Source: Cyclostephanos tholiformis (lineage: Eukaryota; Bacillariophyta; Thalassiosirophyceae; Thalassiosirales; Thalassiosiraceae). Taken from it: DNA of 12,614 bases. Numbering within the stretch: the stretch's first letter is position 1; the number at the start of each line of letters is the position of its first letter. A model generated the notes under the pieces. The model saw nothing but the letters and a program-made list of their open reading frames with translations. It was not told where the DNA came from and made no database searches. A program made the position numbers and the translations under genes. The DNA lies in the NCBI GenBank assembly GCA_036939975.1, contig JALLPB010000837.1:1-12614 (forward strand), written 5' to 3'. Of this stretch, positions 1-8,112 are shown one piece after another.

Positions 1-1640
1 CCGGGGGGGGGGGGGGCGCTGCTCAGGAAAAAAAAACACAGGGTGTGCACACCTGCAAGAAATCGGTAATACCTAAAGTACTAAATTATCTATCACATTA
101 GCCAAAAGTACACTAGTACTAAAAAATGGGTATTTCCCCCCCTCAAAATGAATGCCAAGCCTCACTGCACCCCTCCATTTTTATTACCGTGATGGCCACC
201 ATTTGATGGGGGGACACAACAACCAATCAAAAGTTGCCGTTAGTGGTGGGGGACATGGGGGGGGGCTTTTTGCAATTGTTTGGTGGTGATGAATTAAGTG
301 ACAAAAAATTAAAAAAATATGCCTTTGCCTTAGGTGGCTCCCAGATGGCAAATACCCACAAAACAAGGCCCTCAACCAACCTAAAAAGCAAAATCAACAG
401 AGGGGAGATGGCATATGAGGAGAGACTGGTGGGGAATACAGGGGAAGTGAAATTCGATTGTTTTGGGGTGTTGATCAAGTTGGAATATGTAAAAAATAAA
501 ATTAAATAGATGAGTTTTAATAATTATTTTTTTCTCTATCAATTTACAGATAAAAACAAAATCCTTTGATGGAACCCTTGATCATCCCATCACAAAGATG
601 GTACCATGAGGGTTTTATCTAATTTCCGATAGACCTGGAGTACGGCTCCACCATGGTGGTGTTCTTTTTTTGTTGGTTGTGAGGACATTCATCATCCATA
701 GAACCTATCCCTATGCAGATAACCAACAAGAGATAGTTTTTTGTAAGGCTAGTAGTATCATAGATTTAAAAGATTACAATAATTAATTTAGATAATAGTT
801 GCTAATGTTGCAAAGAACTGTTTCCCCGAAAATCAAAATTAGTTCCAACAACAATTTTTCAATGTAGGAATCAATATGAGCCCATGATGCTATAGAAATG
901 TACCAAAAAAATTAAAAATGTAACGAATTGCTCCAGCTAGGATGGCAACCATTCAAGCAGCATGGGACATCCTGTTAGTTCCCTTTTTGCTGTAAGTGAA
1001 GATAATAAAAGAAAACATATGAGTCTTCCATTGCTGTGTTCACCAGCTGTCCTCAATCAACAATACTGGTGTCAAAGTTTGTTGTGTTCATTGATAGCAT
1101 GTCAACACCTAAAATTCCAGTCAAAAGGGCTTGCATAACAGAACCATTGAGTACCTCAACCCCCCCCCCCATGAATCATTCATCAGACGCAGAACAATGC
1201 CCCTTACTACCTTAAAATGGTGGTAGATGGGGCAAATACGCCCCTGAATTGGGCCTATAAGAATTTAAATGGATTTAAACTATCATTTTCTCCTTTATTC
1301 TTTGATTTTCTGATTTTGCAACAATGTTCTATGTCCCAAAAGAAGAACCCCAATCGAAATCCAATAAATTCGGCCTTACACATTTAATAGATACGAATTG
1401 CAACTTGAAACCAATGAGGAAGATACATTCTTTTTTATAGAATAGCCTTACGTATGTAGGAGTGATTTCGAAAAAATCAGAGTCTATGTTTTATACCAAA
1501 CCCTACACATGTATTTTTTTAAATCTTCTGATACCAATGGTGGACTTTCAAAACCAACCACCATTCCCACACCAAAAACACAACCCATAACAACAAAAAA
1601 ACAAAAACATGACACCATGGTCCCCTGCCGCCCGCCACCC
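1..1640. other. AT-rich region without a recognised gene
   Basis: No ORF here resembles a family I recognise, and codon-like organisation is weak on both strands. It opens with a long G run, has a C run near 1160, a 12-bp palindrome CCACCATGGTGG at 648-659, and one copy of the 10-mer AGTATCATAG at 754-763, which also marks the foldback arms further right. A stretch near 866 (TGTAGGAATCAA) matches the right arm too, so this may be decayed transposon sequence. That reading is inference. Confidence 0.5.
234..509 (+). CDS. Uncertain small ORF, 91 codons
   Basis: An open frame with a lysine-rich C-terminal half (contains GGDELSDKKLKKYAFALGG). The residue mix looks more protein-like than the surrounding frames, but no family, splice sites or conserved motif can be named. 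An overlapping minus-strand ORF (227-478) covers the same bases, so openness alone is weak evidence. It could be a transposon fragment or chance. No function is proposed. Confidence 0.15.
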   Translation: MPLVVGDMGGGFLQLFGGDELSDKKLKKYAFALGGSQMANTHKTRPSTNLKSKINRGEMAYEERLVGNTGEVKFDCFGVLIKLEYVKNKIK

Positions 1641-1644
1641 TCCA

Positions 1645-1959
1645 ATGGCTTCAATTTTGAAGGTAAGTCCAATTGTTGTACACCACGTGATAGTTCTTGA
1701 TCATCGCAAAATGGTAAACTAACTTTATTCTTTATTTTATTTAATATTATTATGTAGGCCAAAGACTGGCGCATTGACGGACAAAAGGTAAGTTTTTATA
1801 GCTATTTTACATGTTTTTTCTAGGCCAGTACATCGAATCAACGTGCACCAACCCCAGCTATCTGCCAATATTTTTTAGCAACATCAACCTTGTTTTCATC
1901 ATGTTTTGGCTTGATTTTTGATCTGGGGAAGGGGCAACCATGGTTGACATATTTTCAGC
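1645..1959 (+). pseudogene. Spliced-gene fragment in left arm (broken)
   Basis: Exon end at 1662 with donor GTAAGT, an intron 1663-1757, a 30-bp exon 1758-1787 with donor GTAAGT, an intron 1788-1857 ending CCCCAG, and a third exon from 1858. These match the minus-strand exons at 6084-6420 in order and size: the middle exon is 30 bp and the second intron 70 bp in both. In the frame that is open on the right side, this third exon has several stops, so the left copy is dead. A chance three-exon ORF (1609 to 1976) using a TAG acceptor at 1823 is also possible, but it would break the homology with the right copy. Product unknown. Confidence 0.55.
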
Positions 1960-2034
1960 ATAGTATCATAGAGTAGTTAAGACATTTAAAATAAAAATAC
2001 TAATAAAAAATTAGTCGCACTATTGGAATTGGTT

Positions 2035-2105
2035 TGGATGGGTGCAAAGTATAATTGTTTCTCACTTGAAAATTGTGAGAAATAATTATGCTTTGCATCC
2101 ATCCA
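2035..2105. repeat. Near-perfect hairpin in left arm
   Basis: Two 31-bp arms (2035-2065 and 2075-2105) with a 9-base spacer. They start TGGATGGGTGCAAAG and end CTTTGCATCCATCCA, with about four mismatches. The right foldback arm keeps only a single TGGATGGGTGCA (6005-6016), so the left arm gained a local inverted duplication or the right one lost it. The transcript of either strand could form a stable stem. Confidence 0.85.
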
Positions 2106-2290
2106 AAAATGCAACTGAAAAATTCAAACACTAGACATATGGAGGAACCAGTAAGATATATTTGTTGCCATCTTTATACATAGATAAGAATTAGTATGAA
2201 ATTTGATCTTATGACTTAGTTAAGCCAAACTATTATTTAAAAGAAAATTGTTAGTATCACATTGGAAAACTTATAAAAATGAGCTAATGT

Positions 2291-2322
2291 AGGGGCATGA
2301 GAGTTTTTTTTTTCATGCCCCT
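2291..2322. repeat. Small hairpin GGGGCATGA / TCATGCCCC
   Basis: A 10-bp stem (2291-2300 with 2313-2322) around a T-rich loop. A degenerate copy is found in inverse orientation at 5787-5816 in the other foldback arm. This is one of the landmarks showing that the arms reach inward to the loop genes. Confidence 0.75.
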
Positions 2323-2336
2323 CAAATATCACCTTG

Positions 2337-3795
2337 CCGTCTGTTTTTGATGTTGTGACCCAATGGACTGCCCGTTGCCATCATTTGCATGATAAAATTT
2401 GGCTCTTTCATGCCCCAAGTGTTGTACATCATCCCCTTAAACACACCCTGAATATTGTGGTTTTCCCCCACTTGTATGCCCTCCTTGTCAAAGAAGTATT
2501 GTTGTGTTGCATCCCCTGGAACCAATGCTGGCCAATAACTCATTTTTTAGAAGCACACAGCTGTCTCAATAATTGCTTTCAGAAAACAATACCCCAAATC
2601 CAAAACAATACACCATCCTTTATAAAAAACAGCCAAAGCATCTGCATGAGCAGTCTAGTGGTCTTCCCCTTTGAACTCAAGTGGGACTGGGGGTTGCAAT
2701 TCTTTACCCTCAACAAGCTCAATTGAAAACAGAATGTCAGTCAGGGCACAACACACCATGTGATAGTCATTCCCAAAGGGACAAGGTTTACAGGGGCAAA
2801 AATCTAACCCAGACATGTCCACTGATGATGCCAAGTGGACATCAACTCATTCAGGCAAATCACCCATCCAATGATGAAGACATTCACCATGTGCTTGTTT
2901 TACGCCCTCAGCAACTGCTGAACCCCCTCGGAGATTATGGGCAGATTGTTGCCCATGAAAATGAGGTACCATGTGATGAAATTGAACTTCTTGCTTGTCA
3001 TAAATGCCCTAAAGTTGTGAGGGCACAGGTCCACCTCCTGGTTCCTTGGTGTCAAAACACTGGTCAGGCAACCATCCTGGGCACATTGCTATCATCAGGT
3101 GCATTCCAATATATTTTATGAGTTCGTCAAAGGTGATGGGATTTGACACCAAGTAAACCCCCAAAGCCTGCACTGCTACACTTGTCTTTGCCAGGAGGAT
3201 TGTTGGAAACCACACTAGAAAAAAATACATGAACAAGTTGAGACACTACTTGCCCGTGGGGATTCATCAATTGGGGAAAGATGGCTTGTAATAATCCCCC
3301 TCTCCCCAGTCATGATGTGGTGATTGACCCTGTCCCATACCCATGATTGGCAATTGTATAGCCCTCTTTGGTCAACTGGTGGTGGATCTTTATTTCATTG
3401 TCAACCGTAACTCTTCCCGGTGGACGCGGGCAATGTCTTCTGCAACATTTCATGCTGTGAAGATGTTGTCACCAATCTCCTCCCTTTCATTTGCATCTTC
3501 AATGGCTGCCCCCCCCCCAGACACATAATTTCCAGCATCATCCTATGGTTCCATTGGTGTGGCTCTTCTCCCTCATGATTCTTTTTGCCAGGGAGGCCTT
3601 CAACACAATGCCAGGGATTGTTGCCAAGGTGAAAAAAACAGCAGGGTAAGTATGTCCATGATGAGTGGTTTCACCAATGCACGCAGCAATTAAATTCTCA
3701 AGCCGCTGTTGATTGGTGGCATTGGAGTTCACCTCAGTAACCTCCTCCAACAAAAGGCAGAGGAGCTTAATGAGGACAGAGCACCTTGAGCCCAC
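2337..3795 (-). pseudogene. PiggyBac-like transposase relic (DDE_Tnp_1_7 type)
   Basis: In PiggyBac-type elements this protein cuts and pastes DNA at TTAA. Blocks in family order on the minus strand: an N-terminal stretch at 3795-3538 (TNQQRLENLIAACIGETTHH, unassigned); an acidic linker near 3520-3470 (AIEDANEREEIGDNIFTA); NPHGQVVS near 3260; NPITFDELIKYIGMHLMIAM near 3140-3080; CLNELMSTW near 2850; VCCALTDILFSIELVEGKE near 2750-2700; KMSYWPALVPGD near 2540; and WGMKEPNFIMQMMATGS near 2400. Several frameshifts and stops separate the blocks. The family normally has CLDES, with a catalytic Asp; here AAT (2849-2851) encodes Asn. The last residues before the stop lie in the foldback arm. Family is confident from motif recall; loss of function is certain from the breaks. 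Confidence 0.8.
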
Positions 3796-3811
3796 TAATC
3801 AACCTCTATTA

Positions 3812-4158
3812 TTAACAGCTTAACAGCTATTAATGCTTGTGAACATCAACTTTTTAATGAATGAGCTTCGTAGTATCATAGTTTTTTAGCAAATTTTTGT
3901 CCGCTCACAAACTTCTCAAGAACCTCATCTTTCACGCGATCTTTTCCTATTTTCTTGAAATGCTTTGCATTGATGATGTATGAGGAGCTTTTTCCTGCAT
4001 ATTTTTTTGTGCAAGTTGAAAATTCTCCATGTGTGAGTTGTATTGTATGGTAGATTTTGGTACGCCGAGTTTTTTTAGGTAGAACTTATTGTACTATTCC
4101 AATGTAAAAATTATGAGTTTTTCTCCCGCCAGAACGGACTTAGCAGTTAAGCTGTTAA
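3812..4158. mobile_element. Small element with TTAA-type inverted ends
   Basis: The ends are inverted repeats of 17 bp: TTAACAGCTTAACAGCT at 3812-3828 and AGCAGTTAAGCTGTTAA at 4142-4158, with one mismatch. Both outer edges read TTAA, the palindromic target of PiggyBac elements, so a short non-autonomous PiggyBac derivative fits. The same four bases lie inside the repeat, so target duplication and terminus cannot be separated by eye. It sits directly upstream of the PiggyBac-like relic at 2337-3795, so these could also be one end of that element. It carries an ORF remnant (3876-4085, minus). Confidence 0.5.
3876..4085 (-). pseudogene. Unrecognised ORF remnant in the TTAA element
   Basis: An open frame of 69 codons without an ATG, rich in Lys and basic residues, containing KKYAGKSSSYIINAKHFKKI and ending KFVSGQKFAKKL then TGA. 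The stop codon lies inside the 10-mer CTATGATACT. A second frame just upstream contains KKLGVPKSTIQYNS, which resembles the recognition helix of a helix-turn-helix DNA-binding domain, so a frameshift near 4050 is likely. It reads like the tail of a transposon protein, but no family is assigned. Confidence 0.4.
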
Positions 4159-4640
4159 CCACATATATTCTAGTATCTTAGCAAACAATCACACCAAACA
4201 AGGCACACACATCCCCCCCATCGACATCCCAGCATTGTGAATGCCACATACTTGACCCAAGGAGAAGAGGAATGGGGAGGGTGGCCCCCCATTCACTCAG
4301 GCTCACTTCATCAGAGTGCTTTTGTGGTTGTGTGATTCTTTGTAGGTTGTGGGTCATTGGATGCCCTGATATTGAGATGCAGTTTAAGCAAGATAAAGTA
4401 AAGCAGTTACTTACATCCAATCTTACAGATTTCTACAATAAAATTCATCTTTTGACAAAATTTATCCATCTTCCTATTTGTTCAGAGGATATTGACAATA
4501 ATACCAATGGATAAAAATAAGGTTGGTAAATCTAAAAGGGGTTTTTGTCATTTTGGTGGGAGCAAAAGCTCCAACTGTACAGACTATCCCCCCAAAAAAG
4601 GTTGTTCTGAGATAAATTGATTTCAAATTTTTTCACTGAC
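4159..4640. other. Gene-poor spacer with short overlapping ORFs
   Basis: Overlapping ORFs of about 80 codons lie on both strands (4178-4420 minus, 4272-4514 plus). The minus one contains SEWGATLPIPLLLGSS and could be an old coding piece, but it matches nothing I recognise. A variant of the arm 10-mer (AGTATCTTAG) is at 4172-4181, just outside the TTAA-bounded element. No other signal was seen. Confidence 0.4.
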
Positions 4641-4800
4641 GCTGATAAGCATAAAAAGGCATGATAAGCATAAAAAGAACTTGGGTCCTGATAAACATAA
4701 AATGACCTGATAAGCATAATGAGTAACTTGGGCGCCGATAGCCCAAAAAGGTGCAATAAGCATAAAAATAAGCATACAAAGGTCTGATAAGCATAAAATA
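4641..4800. repeat. Cluster of degenerate GATAAGCATAAAA repeats
   Basis: About seven direct copies of GATAAGCATAAAA, with variants such as GATAAACATAAAA, AATAAGCATAAAA and ATAAGCATACAAA, lie in 160 bp at irregular spacings of roughly 12 to 48 bases. The spacing is too uneven for a simple tandem repeat. Clustered short motifs like this occur near the ends of some DNA transposons as transposase binding sites; that role is inference here. Confidence 0.75.
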
Positions 4801-4893
4801 GACTTCTTGCACTAATAAATTATTGTTATGTGGGAAAAAGCCTTGCCTGCTAAAAAAACCACCCCTATGGCTTACCCTAGTAGAACAACAACT

Positions 4894-5783
4894 TCAAGTT
4901 GCTCCTTTGTATGGTTGTACTTTCTTCAGGGTTGCCCTAAACTCCTTTCTATCCTTTTCCACCTTCACCTTTGCCACCACCTCCGCGTACATTGGGTCCA
5001 ATTGATATTCAACTGGAAATTATGGCCTGTAATGTTTAAACAATTCATAAACTTTATATGGATTGATTCTCTCGAACTCCAGTGTTGCCAATCCTTCCTC
5101 CGCATACTCAAGCACCTGTTGGTGAGATAGAGATTTTAGGTTTTTCTTCATGATTGGTAAGATACCTTCCTCTTGTTGGGGGAGAACACTTTCTCGGACC
5201 CTGATCTCATCACCCTGACAGGAACTGAAGCTTAATCTGACCTGCGAGATTTTGATAAAAGAAATCAACAAGCTTGCCATAGCCAAGGAAGTCTTTGGAC
5301 ATGGTTGGATGGACTGTGACAGTCCATAAAAAACCTAACACCTCCACCAACTGGTCAAAAGTGTAGATATTCTTCTTCCAGTGCTGTATCTTCAACGAAT
5401 TGAATAGGCAGTCCCACATCTTTTGTGTGGCCATCAACAAGGAAGATAAAGTTCACCTTGAGGAAATGCCCCAACTGTGCTAGCCATGCTGCTAGCCTCA
5501 GCACTGTGTTGTTTTTATTTTGTCTGTAACAGTTATCAAAAACAATATTCAACTCACTTCCAATTGAATCCTTCCAAAAAAATTCAAATGCCTCAATGTT
5601 TTCATGATAAGGAATGCCACATTGTTTGCACCTTTCTTCCCAATGGCATTGGTGTCCATGTGACAATGCATTTGCTCACCTACTGTTCCATCAGGGTATT
5701 TGTGAGCATGGCCAACTATTCCAAGGTTGTTGACAGTCATGGGACTGTAGTGGTACATCAGAAACAGACAAAAAGATGTTATA
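4894..5783 (-). pseudogene. DUF7869-type transposon protein relic
   Basis: The C-terminal half of a DUF7869-type protein, a domain I recall from transposon-like genes of diatoms and plants. Blocks in order: NNLGIVGHAHKYPDGTVGEQ near 5730-5680; GKKGANNVAFLIMKTL near 5640-5600; NIVFDNCYRQNKNNTVLRLA near 5550-5490; VNFIFLVDGHTKDVG near 5460-5415; KNIYTFDQLVEVLGF near 5375-5330; DFFYQNLAGQIKL near 5260-5230; INPYKVYELFKHYRP ending at 5023, then an in-frame TAA (5020-5022); and VEYQLDPMYAEVVAKVKVEK near 5005-4950, with the end at 4894. Frame changes at about 5550, 5410 and 5240 break it. The N-terminal half is missing: upstream sequence is foldback arm. A cleavage or integrase role is presumed from the family, not shown here. 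Confidence 0.75.
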
Positions 5784-6425
5784 TAAGGGACATGAAAAAA
5801 CATACTCTCATGCCTCTAAGTTAGCTCAGTTTTCAAAATTTACTGTGCAATAATGAGGGATTTTTGTTAATAGTAGTTCGGCTTAACTAAGTCGTAAGAT
5901 CAAATTTGGTACCAATTCATATCTATGTAGAGAAGGTGCAACAAACTTATTTATTTTGATTCCTACATATGTGTAGAATTCATTTTTTCCTTCCGCATAA
6001 TTTTTGGATGGGTGCATTTTAACTAAGTCTAAACTATGATACTTCAATACTTACAAGCACAAAACACAATACTCAATACCTACCTTCCTGAAAACATGGT
6101 GACCATGGTGACCCTCCCCATGTCTGAAGTCAAGCTGAATCTCAACAAAGACAAGGGCAGCATCAGCAAATAAAGTATTGCCATATAGCTAAGATTAGTG
6201 TGCATCATTTTGATTCAGCGGCACAGAAATAGCATGAGTAATAGCTTAAAAAACTCACCTTAAGACCGTGATTGTGCTGCACCACTGCCTGTAGAAAGTA
6301 GACAATAAAATAAAGAAATAGTGAGTAATACCTATAAAACTTATATTGCCATGTTACAGTGATCATGGTCTATCATGCAATGTATAGCAGTTGGACTTAC
6401 CTACTATTGAATTAGAGCCACTGTA
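5751..6425 (-). repeat. Right arm of the large inverted repeat
   Basis: Reverse complement partner of 1641-2357. The strongest shared blocks are TGATCTTACGACTTAGTTAAG (complement of 5883-5903), the TGGATGGGTGCA block at 6005-6016, CTATGATACT at 6034-6043, and the exon-intron series at 6084-6420. The arm ends inward close to an acceptor-like CTACAG (5745-5750, read on minus), right where the DUF7869-type coding begins. Confidence 0.7.
6084..6420 (-). pseudogene. Spliced-gene fragment in right arm, product unknown
   Basis: Three exons read on the minus strand: 6401-6420 (20 bp; acceptor CCTACAG, donor GTAAGT), 6259-6288 (30 bp; acceptor TTTCTACAG, donor GTGAGT) and 6084-6188 (105 bp; acceptor CTTAG, donor GTAGGT). 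The last is open for 35 codons and includes ADAALVFVEIQLDF and a His-rich GEGHHGHHVFRK. The 30-bp exon joins it in phase 0 as AVVQHNHGLK, but joining the 20-bp exon in its only open frame leads to TAA at the end of the 30-bp exon. So either the first junction is wrong or the gene is broken. A mirrored, more decayed copy lies at 1645-1959. I do not recognise the protein. Confidence 0.5.
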
Positions 6426-6444
6426 GGTAATGGCATACATACAT

Positions 6445-6600
6445 ATGAGAAGATATGTAGGACTCCATATAAATGGAGATGAACTAAAATCCCTTTTTCA
6501 TACCTTTACTTACTATAGGAACTACATATATATAAATGAGAAAATACCTAAGACTCTAGTATAAACGGACACGAAAAAAATCCTTTTCTCTCAACTTTTA
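6445..6600. repeat. Diverged tandem duplication, period about 91 bp
   Basis: The stretch from 6445 (ATGAGAAGATATGTAGGACTC) recurs from 6536 (ATGAGAAAATACCTAAGACTC), followed in both by TATAAA-GGA-A-GAA and a run of AAAATCC-TTTT. Both units lie just outside the right foldback arm. No coding frame crosses them. Confidence 0.6.
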
Positions 6601-7094
6601 GTAGGCGAATCGAATGATGGTTTTTAAAGCCAAATTTTGACTCTTCCCTCCAAAACAACAAAAACCCCCAAATAATATTTTGGATTCAGTCATAAGTAGC
6701 CACAAATTAAGACACTGCGGAAGTGATGGAAATGCATTGCTCTTTAACTTCTGGTTAGGTAAAAGTTAATAAATTGTGAGCTGCAAGAACAGCTAAGGAT
6801 TTAACCTATGCAGGAACTACCAGGATCTTTTGGCTTTTTGTGCCTCAGATTTAGAATTCCTGATTTAGAAATCCTGCAGCAGTGTGAAGATATGCTGCCA
6901 TTTCCTTCAAGCATATGCGGCAGGCTACTTCTGCAGGACAGACATCTGAGTGGGGTATGCTCAGTATGCAAACCTCTTTTCCTCGGTTGCGTGATAGGTT
7001 CCATTACAAAGAATGTGGTGAACAATGAATAGTAATTTTGAAGATGATGGTTCTTTTGTTCAATCTTCGGGTAAGAATAAACTTCTATTTCTTT
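6601..7094. other. Unassigned stretch with mirrored ORFs
   Basis: Two fully overlapping ORFs of 74 codons (6808-7032 plus, 6801-7025 minus) are the only open frames, and at least one is a shadow. The minus one contains the Cys pair RCLSCRSS, the plus one CSVCKPLFLGC. Neither is a recognisable zinc-binding domain. The rest is AT-rich with no clear signal. Confidence 0.4.
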
Positions 7095-8039
7095 CTAATT
7101 CTCATCAGCTGAGTTGTTGCTAGGAGGGGAGGGTTTATTGCTAGGGGGTGAGAGTGGGGGGTTGCTGTTCTCCCCAACATTTCTCTGAAACATAGCCTTC
7201 ATCATTGCAGTCATCATGCTGCACTGCGCATGTGATTCCTCAAGCATAATTGCCATCTCCTCACGTTGCAATTGATAATCCCGCTCATGTTGCTCTGGGT
7301 CCATTCTATTCTGCATCATCATCATACTCATCACATTGCCAAATGAAAACCCGTCTCCTCCCTCATCACTTTCAGAGGGAGCTGGAGACCGGTGAGGAAT
7401 GCACAAGGGCTGAGTAAACCCCTTGCTCTTCTTTGTGTTTTGCCCCACACTCACCAATGATGCAGCCGCATTATGTTTGTTAGCACCCCTATCTGTCGTC
7501 ATTGCAGAGGACCCTCCTCCAACCAAACCAACAGCATTTGATGTTGAATTCCCCCCCCTGCCCTCACTTGAAAAGGAGGCACTGACATCACCAACGTCCC
7601 AAAATCATTGTTTTCATTAGCACTGACCTTGTCGTTATCTTCATCCTCCACCCCCCCATCAACAACCAAGTCATCTACATCATTGTCATCATGTAGTACC
7701 CCATCATCCTCATTGCCATCAAATAAATTGTTGCCTCCATCGGATCCCCCGGTGGACCCATCAGTAGCCTGCACAATTTTACGAAAAATTCGCTTAGTAA
7801 AAAAAAACATACGGCAGACAATTGGGATCACCAGTAGGTATTTTTTTGCATGCCAGCTCCTGAAACTTGTGCTTGAGAGACTCAAGGGTTTGATCTCTAT
7901 CGGCATACTTTTCAGTATGGTGTGATCAAACTAGCTCCCATTCGGGGTGGCCAATCGGGACAATATCATCGACAAGGCCCACAAGGTCCTTGATCTCCTC
8001 AAGAGTGAATTTGAGACCCCTCTTCCCCTTTGGCGGCAT
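7095..8039 (-). pseudogene. Myb/trihelix-like DNA-binding protein, broken
   Basis: The start ATG is at 8037-8039. The frame begins MPPKGKRGLKFTLEEIKDLV, then GHPEWELV, an in-frame TGA (7926-7928), YADRDQTLESLKHKFQEL, KKIPTGDPN, a frameshift at the A/T run near 7800, KRIFRKIVQATDGSTGGSDG, an acidic tract near 7720-7620 (EDDGVLHDDNDVDDL), a second frameshift near 7540, then a Met/Gln-rich probable coiled coil (MSMMMMQNRM, QREEMAIMLEESHAQCSMM) and a Pro/Ser tail ending at 7095. The front half matches the tryptophan-spaced helical fold of Myb/SANT or trihelix proteins often multiplied with transposons in diatoms and oomycetes; that comparison is from memory. With three lesions the copy is dead, unless the stop or shifts are sequence errors. 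A transposon accessory protein is one possibility. Confidence 0.65.
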
Positions 8040-8112
8040 GATGGCAAATGGCTGAGAGCACCAGGGTCCGAACAAAGATCAAGGGTGGAGGTGATGACGT
8101 GTAGCTTAATAG

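Larger units (their letters stand above)
1641..2357 (+). repeat. Left arm of the large inverted repeat
   Basis: Aligns by eye, in reverse complement, to 5751-6425. Matching landmarks in order are a short exon with donor GTAAGTCC, a 30-bp exon, a 70-bp intron, a third exon ending near CATGGT...TTTTCAG, AGTATCATAG, the GCATCCATCC block, a block around GATCTTATGACTTAGTTAAG, GGGGCATGAGAG, and GTCTGTTTTTGATGT. Identity is only moderate and indels are frequent, so the arms are old or evolving fast. This arm is longer than its partner because it carries an extra hairpin at 2035-2105. The inner edge runs into the end of the PiggyBac-like relic. Confidence 0.7.
1641..6425. mobile_element. 4.8-kb foldback-like composite element
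   Basis: Two long, diverged inverted arms (about 1641-2357 and 5751-6425) enclose about 3.4 kb of loop. The arms share exon and intron layout, the 10-mer AGTATCATAG at 1962 and its complement at 6034, a TGGATGGGTGCA block, a block around GACTTAGTTAAGCC, a small GGCATGA/TCATGCC hairpin, and a GTCTGTTT-TGATGT block. The loop holds broken PiggyBac-like and DUF7869-type genes and a smaller TTAA-bounded element. Long inverted arms are known from foldback and Mutator-like elements, but no Mutator transposase is seen. No clear target-site duplication was found at either outer edge. Other readings are two copies of one element inserted head to head, or a local inverted duplication. Confidence 0.55.

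Noticed and set aside
1..16. Long G run at the start of the window as a telomere or element end.
   Set aside because: A homopolymer of this kind has no telomere repeat unit, and many similar C/G runs occur in the window.
1609..1976. A three-exon plus-strand ORF (MTPWSPAARHPP... to a TAG at 1976) with good donors.
   Set aside because: It uses an acceptor at 1823 that the inverted copy does not share. Homology places the acceptor at 1857, and the matching frame is then full of stops. The ORF also ends inside the repeat.
2334..3121. Plus-strand ORFs 2334-2726 and 2681-3121.
   Set aside because: They are the antisense of the PiggyBac-like relic, whose minus-strand blocks match the family in order.
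4532..4756. Minus-strand ORF of 74 codons over the GATAAGCATAAAA cluster.
   Set aside because: Its repeated YVYQ and YAYH residues come from the DNA repeat itself, not from selection on a protein.
4641..4800. Possible CRISPR-like array.
   Set aside because: The repeats are 13 bp, degenerate and unevenly spaced, and the host is eukaryotic.
5477..5824. Plus-strand ORF of 115 codons.
   Set aside because: It is the antisense of the DUF7869-type relic, which has the recognisable motifs on the minus strand.
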